NCBI RefSeq assembly: GCF_000478925.1
Contig: NZ_AP013072.1
Location: forward strand, 1,590,501-1,654,500
DNA: 64,000 nucleotides
DNA from: Streptococcus anginosus subsp. whileyi MAS624
GTDB taxonomy: Bacteria > Bacillota > Bacilli > Lactobacillales > Streptococcaceae
Direction of reading: 5' to 3'
The position numbers and the translations under genes are program-made. The notes beneath the pieces were generated by a model. It searched no databases, was not told the origin of the DNA, and saw nothing but the letters and a program-made list of their open reading frames with translations. How positions within the stretch are numbered: the stretch's first letter is position 1; each line of letters opens with the position of its first letter. Below, piece by piece: positions 19,587 to 27,769 of the stretch.

Positions 19587-20642
19587 TTAATTCATATTCA
19601 CTCGGTGCCATTCATTGATGACGTAGGCCAATTGTCCAACTTGCGTAATACCAACACCGCTGATTTCATCACTCTCTGAAGTCGTTCCTCCCAGTCCTGC
19701 TGTATAAAGGGCAATCAAATAAGGTTTTTCCTCACACACAACTGCGTCTACATTTAATGCCTCTGCAACATAACCTGGCTTTTGGTAGATTGGAATGTCT
19801 CTTACATATCGTTTATAGTATTCATTTGGAAAAGATTCACCGATATAATACAAAATATCTTTATATTTTTCCTGATGTTTCCAAAGATAATCCAATACCT
19901 GAATATAATAATCTGTCGTTGTTTGATTCTGTTGGTTGATTGTCTTAATCTCGCCCTTTCCTTTTCCATAGCGCTGATACATCGTATAGGCTTTATCCAA
20001 GCCACCTAAGCGTTCCGCTAAAGCATAAGCAGGTGTATTTTCAGAATAGAGAAGAGAGTATTCCTGCATCTCAGGAATGTTCATTGTCCCATTAAATGCC
20101 GCTACGTAATTATTGTGTTCACCGATATATTCATAGCGAGTATGTGTAATATCAAACCGCTCGGTCAGTGATAAATTTCCCTTTTCTACCTCATCAACGA
20201 CCAACATATTTAATGGCAATTTGTAAGTTGATCCTGCTGTCATTGGCTGTGTTTCATTCATAGCATAGGTTTGTCCACTCGTTAAATCCTTATAAGAAAA
20301 TGCAACCTGCGAATGCTCTATTCCCATCTCATCTAGATAAGCCTTTACAACTTGAACCAAATTTAGATTAGCATAATCATAATACAAACCATAGGCTTCC
20401 ATTACAGGCAAATCAGATTCCATGACTTTCTGCTTTTCTTCTATACTCTTTGACGAAACACGAGTGACTAATTTAGACTCTTTTGACGAATTTTTTGGCT
20501 TTTCTTGACTGGTAGGATAATTTGCAGCTACTTTCGTAGGATGTGCCTTTCTAGCTTGGCCAAAGTATACAGCACTTGATACTAATACACCACACATTAT
20601 AAAGCAACCAATCAAACAAAGAATCATTGTCTTTCTACTCAC
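19587..20642 (-). CDS. Membrane-anchored class A beta-lactamase-like serine hydrolase
   Basis: A 351-aa protein with an N-terminal membrane helix (about 5-26), a lysine/serine-rich linker, then a Beta-lactamase2-type domain (about 95-345). The nucleophile motif is S138-T-Y-K141 and SxN is S200-E-N202; the third motif appears as KPG (in YQKPGYVAEA) instead of KTG. Extracellular. It could be a cell-wall hydrolase or carboxypeptidase-like protein; resistance to beta-lactams should not be assumed. It stands alone after flp. Confidence 0.75.
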   Translation of the reverse strand: MSRKTMILCLIGCFIMCGVLVSSAVYFGQARKAHPTKVAANYPTSQEKPKNSSKESKLVTRVSSKSIEEKQKVMESDLPVMEAYGLYYDYANLNLVQVVKAYLDEMGIEHSQVAFSYKDLTSGQTYAMNETQPMTAGSTYKLPLNMLVVDEVEKGNLSLTERFDITHTRYEYIGEHNNYVAAFNGTMNIPEMQEYSLLYSENTPAYALAERLGGLDKAYTMYQRYGKGKGEIKTINQQNQTTTDYYIQVLDYLWKHQEKYKDILYYIGESFPNEYYKRYVRDIPIYQKPGYVAEALNVDAVVCEEKPYLIALYTAGLGGTTSESDEISGVGITQVGQLAYVINEWHRVNMN

Positions 20643-20710
20643 GCACTCCTCCTAACTTATATACCTCATTATATAGGAAGAATGAACATTTGACAAGATG
20701 GAGTGCACAG

Positions 20711-20746
20711 AATCATCATCCGTTTTTAATTCTTACTAATGATGAT

Positions 20747-20749
<3 letters not shown>
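20711..20749 (-). terminator. Terminator of the anchored thioredoxin gene
   Basis: GAATCATCAT and ATGATGATTC are perfect ten-base arms around a 19-base loop, touching the stop codon of the gene at 20747. Confidence 0.65.
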
Positions 20750-21811
<1,062 letters not shown>

Positions 21812-21857
21812 CTATTTACAGTATAAGAAAACTATCTCGGTTGCATTTTCAAAAATC

Positions 21858-21887
21858 CTAAAAGGTAGCTCTGATAGCCTGAATGGT
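21858..21887 (-). promoter_or_regulatory. SilA-type box before the thioredoxin gene
   Basis: Direct repeats CTAAAAGGT (21858) and CTGAATGGT (21879) start 21 bases apart (plus-strand reading; ACCATTCAG on the gene strand). This is the spacing used by ComE/BlpR/SilA-type LytTR regulators. Confidence 0.75.
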
Positions 21888-21960
21888 AAAAAGTAAGAAA
21901 CAGGAAAACAAACGAGCTGTCTTCCTGTCGATAATTTTCAATATCAAATGATAAATTTTC

Positions 21961-22113
21961 TTAAATATTTAAAATATGAACGAAAATATACCACAAATAG
22001 GATACTGATAGAAATGAAAGAATGATAATAAATTTCTTATGTGAAGTTACAAAATATATTATCAAGAGAACCAGTAAATATAATAAACTAATTAGTAAAA
22101 ATTTTATCATCAT
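21961..22113 (-). CDS. Small two-helix membrane protein, probable immunity peptide
   Basis: A 50-aa ORF starting ATGATG one base after the stop of the 37-aa ORF. Two hydrophobic helices: IKFLLISLLYLLVLLIIYF and, after a basic turn, FIIILSFLSVSYLWYIFV. Third gene of the unit headed by the 22246 bacteriocin. Small membrane proteins after class II bacteriocins usually give self-protection; no sequence family is recognised. Its tight coupling supports it being a real gene. Confidence 0.6.
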   Translation of the reverse strand: MMIKFLLISLLYLLVLLIIYFVTSHKKFIIILSFLSVSYLWYIFVHILNI

Positions 22114-22114
22114 C

Positions 22115-22228
22115 TTATTTTTTTGAGATTTTCTTACATTTATCCAGAAAGTAAATAATTGGTTTATCTAACCAAGTTAATATCATCATAGTGATAAAAC
22201 CTAGTGCGAAACTTTTTATATCAAACAT
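22115..22228 (-). CDS. Small membrane peptide downstream of a bacteriocin
   Basis: A 37-aa ORF with one hydrophobic helix (FALGFITMMILTWL) and a basic C-terminus. GGGGG lies six bases before the ATG, 17 bases after the bacteriocin stop codon. Either an immunity peptide or a second small membrane partner; it lacks a double-glycine leader, so it is not a second bacteriocin of the same class. Confidence 0.55.
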   Translation of the reverse strand: MFDIKSFALGFITMMILTWLDKPIIYFLDKCKKISKK

Positions 22229-22245
22229 TTATTCCCCCATTTCAC

Positions 22246-22476
22246 TTACCACCAACAAGTAGCTCCATAACCAACTCCACCAATAATAGCTCCCCCAACA
22301 GCTCCTGCAACTACTCCTTGCCATGTTCTGGTCTTGATTCCTAATCTCAATCCATTACCTGCACCACCAGCAATACCCGATTTTGCAAAATCACCCCAAT
22401 TACAACCTCCCCCTTCAACACGTGCCAGCATTTCAGAGTTCAGTACTTCAAATTTTTCCAATGTTTTTGTTTTCAT
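22246..22476 (-). CDS. Double-glycine class II bacteriocin, Sil regulated
   Basis: A 76-aa precursor. Leader of 23 residues (MKTKTLEKFEVLNSEMLARV then EGG) matches the C39-exporter type; the mature peptide has 53 residues, begins GCNWGDFAKSG, is rich in glycine with GxxxG motifs (GAVGGAIIGGVGYG), and ends TCWW. The two cysteines, at mature positions 2 and 51, could form one bridge closing the whole peptide. A SilA-type box lies about 95-125 bases upstream. Resembles Blp/thermophilin-like pore-forming peptides. Confidence 0.88.
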   Translation of the reverse strand: MKTKTLEKFEVLNSEMLARVEGGGCNWGDFAKSGIAGGAGNGLRLGIKTRTWQGVVAGAVGGAIIGGVGYGATCWW

Positions 22477-22569
22477 GATGAATACCTGTTTTTTATTTTA
22501 ATAATTTCAACCTGTTGCAACTTAATAAACTTAGTATAGCACACGACATATTTTATAAATCTGCAAATC

Positions 22570-22599
22570 CTGAATGGTACTTCTGACGTCTTGAATAGT
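22570..22599 (-). promoter_or_regulatory. SilA-type box before the 22246 bacteriocin
   Basis: CTGAATGGT (22570) and TTGAATAGT (22591), exact 21-bp period, plus-strand reading. Confidence 0.75.
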
Positions 22600-22628
22600 G
22601 ATTGTTCCAAATTGGTCTGCTAAAAATC

Positions 22629-22665
22629 AAAGACTCTAAGTGAATTATAACTTAGAGCCTTTTTA
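22629..22665 (-). terminator. Terminator after the 106-aa ORF
   Basis: CTCTAAGT, eight bases, ACTTAGAG is a perfect stem. It lies between the end of the 22706 gene and the next bacteriocin promoter. A related stem lies at 24385-24424 in the same position relative to another promoter. Confidence 0.7.
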
Positions 22666-22705
22666 GAAATGCTATAAAAGTGGTCAGAAAAATCAATTTA
22701 TTTAT

Positions 22706-23026
22706 CTACAAACTCTCTAGAATACGGTATTCTTTTTCAAATGTTTTTTGAGAAACTACCCGATGATTGCTTATATCCAAATAATCACCAATATAGCCAA
22801 ACACATACATACCATAACCTGCAAATCCACCGCCTATTGTTCCAACTGTACCAATTTTTAAATTCTCCACAGTAGAAGGATTCAGACCAGCCATTAAAAT
22901 CCGAAGATGATCATCCAACCAATACAAGTAATTTTTAGCAAACGCTTCTTTCACCCAATCAGGTTGTTCAGCTTCTCTGCTAATTTTCCAAACATCAGCT
23001 ATTTTATTTTTATAAATCGCTTTCAT
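22706..23026 (-). CDS. Hypothetical protein in the bacteriocin cluster
   Basis: A 106-aa protein without signal peptide. The N-terminal half is acidic and aromatic (EAEQPDWVKEAFAKNYLYWLDD), the middle is glycine-rich (GTVGTIGGGFAGYGMYVF), and the C-terminus is charged. The pattern reminds me of small phage or mobile-element proteins rather than an immunity protein, but I cannot name a family. It follows the EntA-type immunity gene by about 150 bases on the same strand and is closed by a terminator. Confidence 0.55.
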   Translation of the reverse strand: MKAIYKNKIADVWKISREAEQPDWVKEAFAKNYLYWLDDHLRILMAGLNPSTVENLKIGTVGTIGGGFAGYGMYVFGYIGDYLDISNHRVVSQKTFEKEYRILESL

Positions 23027-23177
23027 TTACACCCTCCCAGATGTTATCGAAAATCTTTCTTGATATGCTACTATCCTATTTTCCACACAATTTTGTGTCC
23101 ACTTTTATTATACCATGTCCAGTACCAATCTTTTCAGTGGTCTTATATAGAAGCTAATTATCAATCCACACAAATAC

Positions 23178-23468
23178 CTAGATTATTCTAATATGAGACA
23201 AAGCCCTCAGCTCCTTTAACTGACTTGATTCAGTACTTGACAGTCGTATATTATTGTTTAAAAGTACTTTAGAAATATCAATATTCATACGATTCAATAT
23301 ATAAGGTGTAGATGTTCCATCAAACTTCAATTCTGTTCGATAAGAATCCAGCACTTGATATAGTGGATTCGCGTTTTTACTATCAAATTCAGAAAACATT
23401 TGGTTGATAAGAAAAATTGCTCGTTCTCTTCTTTCCTGCCCACCAGCAAACCATCTTAAAGTTCCCAT
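23178..23468 (-). CDS. Enterocin A-type immunity protein
   Basis: A 96-aa soluble, helical protein of the EntA_Immun kind (four-helix bundle, e.g. REREAIFLINQMF-like first helix and SQLKELRALSHI last helix). Such proteins protect producers of pediocin-like or class II peptides by guarding the mannose PTS receptor. It follows the 23520 bacteriocin by 51 bases, its likely partner. Family call is from size, context and pattern. Confidence 0.65.
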   Translation of the reverse strand: MGTLRWFAGGQERRERAIFLINQMFSEFDSKNANPLYQVLDSYRTELKFDGTSTPYILNRMNIDISKVLLNNNIRLSSTESSQLKELRALSHIRII

Positions 23469-23519
23469 AATATTACTCCTAAAACAATCTAATTTTTATA
23501 TTCGCTTTTAAAAGACTTG

Positions 23520-23774
23520 TTAATGTCTTGGAATCCACGGACCATATTCTGCCCAGCCTTTAACAATAACATCTGTAGTTGCTTGAAATATTCCTTTAGT
23601 AACTTTATAATCCCATCGGCCATTACTATAGCGACATGCATAACCGTTTGCTCCTACCATAACAGGCTTACAATATCCTGAACCTCCACCACTAATTTCA
23701 GAAAGCTGAACATCTGATAGCTCATTTACAACTTCACCTTTTAGATTTAACATAAAATTCTCACTCTCTTTCAT
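23520..23774 (-). CDS. Double-glycine bacteriocin precursor (two-cysteine type)
   Basis: Precursor of 84 aa from the ATG at 23774, or 77 aa from the inner ATG at 23753 (MLNLKGEVVNELSDVQLSEI then SGG), which gives a more typical leader. The mature part begins GSGYCKPVMVGANGYACRYS and is rich in aromatic and basic residues, ending YGPWIPRH. The cysteines are 12 apart. The leader is identical to that of the 25045 precursor although the mature parts are unrelated. The start overlaps the end of the upstream membrane gene by 14 bases. Confidence 0.82.
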   Translation of the reverse strand: MKESENFMLNLKGEVVNELSDVQLSEISGGGSGYCKPVMVGANGYACRYSNGRWDYKVTKGIFQATTDVIVKGWAEYGPWIPRH

Positions 23775-24160
23775 TTTTTAATATATTATTATTTAAATAC
23801 AAAATATAACCAACAGTATAAAATACAACAATAATATGACAATAGAAAAAGGACAAAATATTAGGAATATCTGAGAAGAAAATTTTATAACCAACAAATG
23901 TAATTATAACAATAAACATCAGCAATGTTTTTTTAACAAACTTTTTGTATAAATCAAAAGTTTTTGATAAAGTAATTTCAGGTCTATTCTGTTTGTATGC
24001 AAAATAATGAATTAATATTTCTAATATCAAACTAGAGAAGCTAAGGTTTAGTATGTTAATCGCTTTAATTTTAAAATACATTCCTACTATAGTAATTAAT
24101 ATAATAGATATCAGCATTGTTATTATTGCTCTCTGTGTATTCTTCATATTTATCCCCTTT
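23693..24160. repeat. Duplicated leader/membrane-gene module, copy A
   Basis: Partner of 25203-25675. The two copies are about 1.5 kb apart in direct orientation and could recombine, deleting the genes between them. Confidence 0.8.
23761..24147 (-). CDS. Four-helix membrane protein, copy A (probable immunity)
   Basis: A 128-aa protein with about four membrane helices and a basic loop (KTFDLYKKFVKK). Nearly identical to the protein at 25274-25660 (about nine differences). It lies directly before a bacteriocin gene and overlaps it. Function unknown; immunity or peptide handling is the likely role by position. Confidence 0.7.
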   Translation of the reverse strand: MKNTQRAIITMLISIILITIVGMYFKIKAINILNLSFSSLILEILIHYFAYKQNRPEITLSKTFDLYKKFVKKTLLMFIVIITFVGYKIFFSDIPNILSFFYCHIIVVFYTVGYILYLNNNILKNERE

Positions 24161-24179
24161 TAACCTCCTTAACAAATAA

Positions 24180-24265
24180 ATTGTTTCCCTAATAACTAGC
24201 TCTACCAAATTTGCAAGAATTTCAGAATTCAACACTTCAAATTTTTCTAATATTTTTATATTCAT
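24180..24265 (-). pseudogene. Bacteriocin leader stub, first
   Basis: The ORF starts with MNIKILEKFEVLNSEILAN, clearly the same leader as the 22246 and 25682 precursors, but the double glycine and almost all of the mature part are gone and the frame runs on into the next gene. It keeps the position before the four-helix gene that the 25682 bacteriocin has in the other copy, so this is a deletion relic. Confidence 0.7.
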
Positions 24266-24351
24266 CATAATACCTATTTTTTAGCTCACTTTGTTCTATT
24301 TCAATCTAATAAACTTGATATAACATTTTTATCTTTGTAGCCGTCCAAATC

Positions 24352-24360
24352 TTGAATGGT
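24352..24360 (-). promoter_or_regulatory. Worn SilA-type half-box
   Basis: TTGAATGGT is a good half-site in the position expected for the leader stub's promoter, but no second repeat is found 21 bases further on. The promoter has probably decayed with its gene. Confidence 0.45.
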
Positions 24361-24384
24361 ATAAATCTTAAAATAGTCTACCAA

Positions 24385-24424
24385 AAAACCAAAGGTTCTA
24401 AATAACGAATCACTTAGAACCTTT
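24385..24424 (-). terminator. Terminator after the 86-aa ORF
   Basis: AAGGTTCTAA and TTAGAACCTT form a perfect ten-pair stem followed by T's; sequence around it resembles 22629-22665, showing a duplicated terminator-promoter module. Confidence 0.65.
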
Positions 24425-24478
24425 TTTCTGAAAAACCGTGCCTATTTTTTGATAAAATATTACATAAAATTCAATTTG

Positions 24479-24730
24479 TCACATGGTAAACCGAGGTAAA
24501 ACATGTAGACAAGCAAGCATCACTATAGCTGACAAAGTAATAGCAGATATCAAAGTAACTTTATTATTAAGTTTTAATATTTTTATACAGATAAAAGTAT
24601 AGACTGAACTCACTGCATAAGTTACAACAATCGCATAAAGCTGCTTCAAATCATGTGAGTAATAATCTAACAGCAAAGCTCCTATCAAGCCACACAAAAT
24701 GCATAATTGTAATTTTTTTAAATAGGTCAT
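24479..24730 (-). CDS. Small membrane protein, probable orphan immunity protein
   Basis: About 83 aa with two to three hydrophobic helices (LQLCILCGLIGALLL, LYAIVVTYAVSSVYTFICI, LISAITLSAIVMLACL). Its start codon overlaps the stop of a leader stub, so a deletion seems to have removed the bacteriocin between leader and immunity gene. No intact promoter box is seen upstream, so expression is uncertain. Confidence 0.55.
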   Translation of the reverse strand: MTYLKKLQLCILCGLIGALLLDYYSHDLKQLYAIVVTYAVSSVYTFICIKILKLNNKVTLISAITLSAIVMLACLHVLPRFTM

Positions 24731-24804
24731 TATGTCCATCCTTTAATACGTGCTAGTATTTTAGAGTTTAATACGTCAAATTTTTCGAGTGATTTTATAT
24801 TTAT
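24730..24804 (-). pseudogene. Bacteriocin leader stub, second, with lost start codon
   Basis: Twenty-five codons read (I)NIKSLEKFDVLNSKILAR, matching the leader family, but the ATG has become ATA and the frame stops after six more residues without a double glycine or mature peptide. Confidence 0.65.
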
Positions 24805-25044
24805 TATGAATACCTCTTTTTATTATAAATATCATACTCTTCATACCAATAAAATTTATTTTTTAAATAGCAATTTAATATCTTAATACAAAATTTCCTA
24901 CTTTTATTATAAGGTACAATCAATCTCTAATCTAACATGAATTTGTGTCAGTTTTTACCCTAATGATTATTGAGAAAAGGGAATATGGATAACAAAATCA
25001 AGTCCAAAGAAATCACCTTTTTAAAGTTATTCTCATTTGTAAAA

Positions 25045-25287
25045 TTAATGAGGAAACACTATACCTGCTATAGCTCCAGCTCCTGCACACGCTACATAAA
25101 CAGCAGGAGGTACAAAGACTCCAGCTTGGGCACAAAACATTACACCTTCTGCTGCTCCTGCAGCACCAGCTAAAAAGGTGTTTGCACCACTTTTTCCTCC
25201 ACCACTAATTTCAGAAAGCTGAACATCTGATAGCTCATTTACAACTTCACCTTTTAGATTTAACATAAAATTCTCACTCTCTTTCAT
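25045..25287 (-). CDS. Double-glycine bacteriocin precursor, alanine/glycine-rich two-cysteine type
   Basis: Precursor of 80 aa (or 73 from the inner ATG at 25266). The leader is identical to that of the 23520 gene and ends in GG within SEISGGG. Mature peptide GKSGANTFLAGAAGAAEGV..., hydrophobic, with cysteines in MFCAQ and VACAG and small-residue GxxxG-like patterns, as in pore-forming class II peptides. It overlaps the four-helix gene upstream by 14 bases. Its transcription would come from the SilA box before the frameshifted bacteriocin. Confidence 0.82.
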   Translation of the reverse strand: MKESENFMLNLKGEVVNELSDVQLSEISGGGKSGANTFLAGAAGAAEGVMFCAQAGVFVPPAVYVACAGAGAIAGIVFPH

Positions 25288-25675
25288 TTTTTAATATATT
25301 ATTATTTAAACACAAAATATAACCAACGGTATAAAATACAACAATAATATGACAATAGAAAAAGGACAAAATATTAGGAATATCTGAGAAGAAAATTTTA
25401 TAACCAACAAATGTAATTATAACAATAGACATCGGTAATGTTTTTTTAACAAACTTTTTGTATAAATCAAAAGTTTTTGATAAAGTAATTTGAGGTCTAT
25501 TCTGTTTGTATGCAAAATAATGAATTAATATTTCTAATACCAAACTAGAAAGACTAAGCTTTAGTATGTTAATCGCTCTAATCTTAAAATACATTCCTAC
25601 TATAGTAATTAATATAATAGATATCAGCATTGTTATTATTACTCTCTGTGTATTCTTCATATTTGTTCCTTTTTA
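25203..25675. repeat. Duplicated leader/membrane-gene module, copy B
   Basis: About 470 bp nearly identical to 23693-24160 in the same orientation. Homology starts at the glycine codons of the leader (plus strand CCTCCACCACTAATTTC) and runs through the whole 128-aa gene. The sequences on the mature-peptide side are unrelated. Confidence 0.8.
25274..25660 (-). CDS. Four-helix membrane protein, copy B (probable immunity)
   Basis: A 128-aa paralogue of the 23761-24147 product, with the same four hydrophobic helices. It lies between the frameshifted bacteriocin and the 25045 bacteriocin, with AAGGAGG overlapping the end of the former. Whether it protects against either peptide cannot be told. 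Confidence 0.7.
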   Translation of the reverse strand: MKNTQRVIITMLISIILITIVGMYFKIRAINILKLSLSSLVLEILIHYFAYKQNRPQITLSKTFDLYKKFVKKTLPMSIVIITFVGYKIFFSDIPNILSFFYCHIIVVFYTVGYILCLNNNILKNERE

Positions 25676-25681
25676 ACCTCC

Positions 25682-25905
25682 TTAATGAGCTCGAATAATT
25701 GCCCAAGCTCCTGTACAATACTGTGCCCCTAAAATAGCACCTACAGCAGTTCCAACTCCAGGAAAAACACTACCTATCGTTCCACCTGCTACTGTGCAAA
25801 CAGCCAATGCCTGTGCTGCTTCCCCAGCTCCTATTTTCCCCCTTCAACACTTGCCAGCATTTCAGAGTTCAGTACTTCAAATTTTTCGAGTGATTTTGTA
25901 TTCAT
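25682..25905 (-). pseudogene. Bacteriocin precursor frameshifted at the double-glycine codons
   Basis: The leader MNTKSLEKFEVLNSEMLASV-EGG is intact, then the frame reads K and a TAG stop. The run is GGGGG followed by AAAA; one more G would give EGG then KIGAGEAAQALAVCTVAG... to AQYCTGAWAIIRAH, a 51-residue glycine-rich peptide with two cysteines and a stop right before the RBS of the next gene. So a single base loss in a homopolymer silences an otherwise complete gene. A good SilA box lies upstream. It could be a true pseudogene, a phase-variable gene or a sequencing error. Confidence 0.8.
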
Positions 25906-25998
25906 GATGAATACCTCCTTTTTATTTTCATATTTTTGTCCTGTTGCAACCTGACGAATCTAGTATAGCATATAATATATTTTATAAATTTATAAATC

Positions 25999-26028
25999 CT
26001 GAATGGTACTTCTGACATCCTGAATCGT
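25999..26028 (-). promoter_or_regulatory. SilA-type box before the 25905 bacteriocin unit
   Basis: CTGAATGGT (25999) and CTGAATCGT (26020), exact 21-bp period. Confidence 0.78.
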
Positions 26029-26035
26029 ATTTTTA

Positions 26036-26065
26036 ACCATTTAGGACACCAAAGCTATCATTTGG
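26036..26065 (+). promoter_or_regulatory. SilA-type box before the CPBP gene
   Basis: ACCATTTAG (26036) and ATCATTTGG (26057), 21 bp apart, in the opposite orientation to the box at 25999. The two boxes form a divergent promoter. Confidence 0.68.
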
Positions 26066-26136
26066 GATTTCAATGAAATCTTTTATAAAAATTTTGTAGA
26101 ATAAGAATATAAGGTTACCTCAAAATAGGAGATACG

Positions 26137-26850
26137 ATGAAGAAATTAGCATTTTCACTCATTTTTATAATACTTTTTACTATTTTACTGGCAGGTTTTC
26201 CAGAAACTTTAGCCCTTCATATTGCTATTTTGTTTCAGTGGAATTTGGCAGCAGTTGGTGTTATGGTGTTGATTCAAGAGATATTAATGCTGTTCTTCAT
26301 TCTTTATCTCTTGAAACGAGCAAATTTACACTCTATTTTTAAAAGGAAGAAAATCCATAAACGCGACATTGTAGCTTTTCTTGCTTTACTGTTCATCTTT
26401 TTCTTATTGGCAGACATAAGGAAAGACTTGATGCAATATATGGCGCGAACGACTATGAATACCAAACTTTACAGTAAGGTTGGTATCTGGAGTGGAGGAA
26501 AAATTTTTGATATTTGTAGTATTCTCATAACGGTATTGATTAGTCCAATTATAGAAGAACTTTTTTATCGAGGATATGTCATGTCTCGGTTCTTTACCAA
26601 TTCAAACTATTATTTAGACGTCTTGCTTTCTGCTAGTCTATTTACGTTAGGACACATGATCTTACTTCAGAGAGACTGGGGCAATCTCAGTTTTTACTTT
26701 TTAAGTGGATTGGCATTATCTCTATTTTACCGTTATAGTCAAAACATCCGACTTCAGATTCTCTTTCATGTATCGTGGAATTTATATACTTTCATAGCCT
26801 CTATCTGGTATATCATTTATAATTGGATTTATTTTCATTTCTTTTTTTAG
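26137..26850 (+). CDS. CPBP-family intramembrane metalloprotease
   Basis: A 237-aa protein with about seven membrane helices. CPBP/Abi motifs: IIEELFYRGYV (EExxxR), FTLGHMI, and LFHVSWN. Related proteins in Blp and plantaricin loci serve in bacteriocin self-immunity. It lies divergent from the bacteriocin unit and has its own SilA-type box, and a strong terminator follows. An alternative is peptide maturation; the quorum-sensing context favours immunity. Confidence 0.85.
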   Translation: MKKLAFSLIFIILFTILLAGFPETLALHIAILFQWNLAAVGVMVLIQEILMLFFILYLLKRANLHSIFKRKKIHKRDIVAFLALLFIFFLLADIRKDLMQYMARTTMNTKLYSKVGIWSGGKIFDICSILITVLISPIIEELFYRGYVMSRFFTNSNYYLDVLLSASLFTLGHMILLQRDWGNLSFYFLSGLALSLFYRYSQNIRLQILFHVSWNLYTFIASIWYIIYNWIYFHFFF

Positions 26851-26857
26851 TAAGCAA

Positions 26858-26895
26858 AAACAAACTGATAGCTATAAAGTGTTATCAGTTTGTTT
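26858..26895 (+). terminator. Terminator of the CPBP gene
   Basis: AAACAAACTGATA and TATCAGTTTGTTT form a 13-pair perfect stem followed by ATTTTTT. Confidence 0.88.
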
Positions 26896-27012
26896 ATTTT
26901 TTGAATCTATAGAATATTTTTATATTTTGTTCTTGTTAACTTCCAATCCTTTTTATATAATAAATACTAGAATTACACATAATTCTTACATATTTTATCA
27001 ATCGGGAACATT

Positions 27013-27765
27013 ATGAAAATGAATATTTTTATTTTAGAAGATGATCTTACTCAACAATATTATATGGAGACTATTGTTGAAGAAATTATCGAAAAACATC
27101 ATCTTCAATATCATCATTTTGAAGTTGTTGGAAAACCTAAACAATTACTAGAAGCCATATCTGAGAAAGGAAGCCATCAGATTTTCTTTTTAGACATTGA
27201 AATCAAAACCGAGGAAGAAAAGGGCTTAGACGTTGCTAAAAAGATACGCGAGATAGATCCTTATGCCATCATTGTCTTTGTAACCAGTCATTCTGAATTG
27301 ATGCCGACAGCGTTTAAGCTACAAGTGGGTGCCCTTGATTATCTTGACAAATCGTTATCAAAAGAAGTCTTTAAAAAACGGATCGAAACTGCACTGCTAC
27401 ATACTGAAAGCCTAACAGGTAAAGGGCTGGCAGACGATGCTCTTCTCTTTGAAACACCTCATACACAAATACAAGTGCCATTTAAAGATATTCTTTATAT
27501 TGAAACTTCCTCTCGTCCTCACCGCTTAGTTCTTTACACACATAGAGGACGTACGGAATTTACTGCTAATCTTTCAGATATTTTAAAAAAAGAAAAACGG
27601 TTCTACCAATGTCATCGCTCCTTTGTTGTTAATCCAGCTAATGTCCATCAAGTGGATAAAGTAAATCATATCCTTCACTTCCAGAATGGTGCTACTTGTC
27701 TTATTTCCAGAGCAAAAATAAAAGGGTTAACAGAAGCCATTGCAGCCCTGCACCGGAGGGAATGA
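27013..27765 (+). CDS. silA: LytTR response regulator of the Sil/Blp type
   Basis: A 250-aa regulator: receiver domain (about 1-125) with acidic pocket at ILEDD and phospho-acceptor D61 in FFLDIEI, then a LytTR DNA-binding domain (about 145-245, with YIETSSRPHRLVLYTHRGR and FYQCHRSFVVN). Once phosphorylated by the kinase it should bind the 21-bp-period direct repeats found across this locus. Shares a transcript with the kinase gene. No such box is seen before silA itself, so silAB seem to be expressed constitutively. Confidence 0.9.
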   Translation: MKMNIFILEDDLTQQYYMETIVEEIIEKHHLQYHHFEVVGKPKQLLEAISEKGSHQIFFLDIEIKTEEEKGLDVAKKIREIDPYAIIVFVTSHSELMPTAFKLQVGALDYLDKSLSKEVFKKRIETALLHTESLTGKGLADDALLFETPHTQIQVPFKDILYIETSSRPHRLVLYTHRGRTEFTANLSDILKKEKRFYQCHRSFVVNPANVHQVDKVNHILHFQNGATCLISRAKIKGLTEAIAALHRRE

Positions 27766-27769
27766 TATT

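Noticed and set aside
19587..20642. Calling this gene a resistance beta-lactamase
   Set aside because: The third motif is altered and family members are often cell-wall proteins; only the fold-level call is supported.
24970..25173. Plus-strand ORF across the 25045 bacteriocin
   Set aside because: Serine/cysteine-rich reading of the complementary strand of a clear bacteriocin gene.
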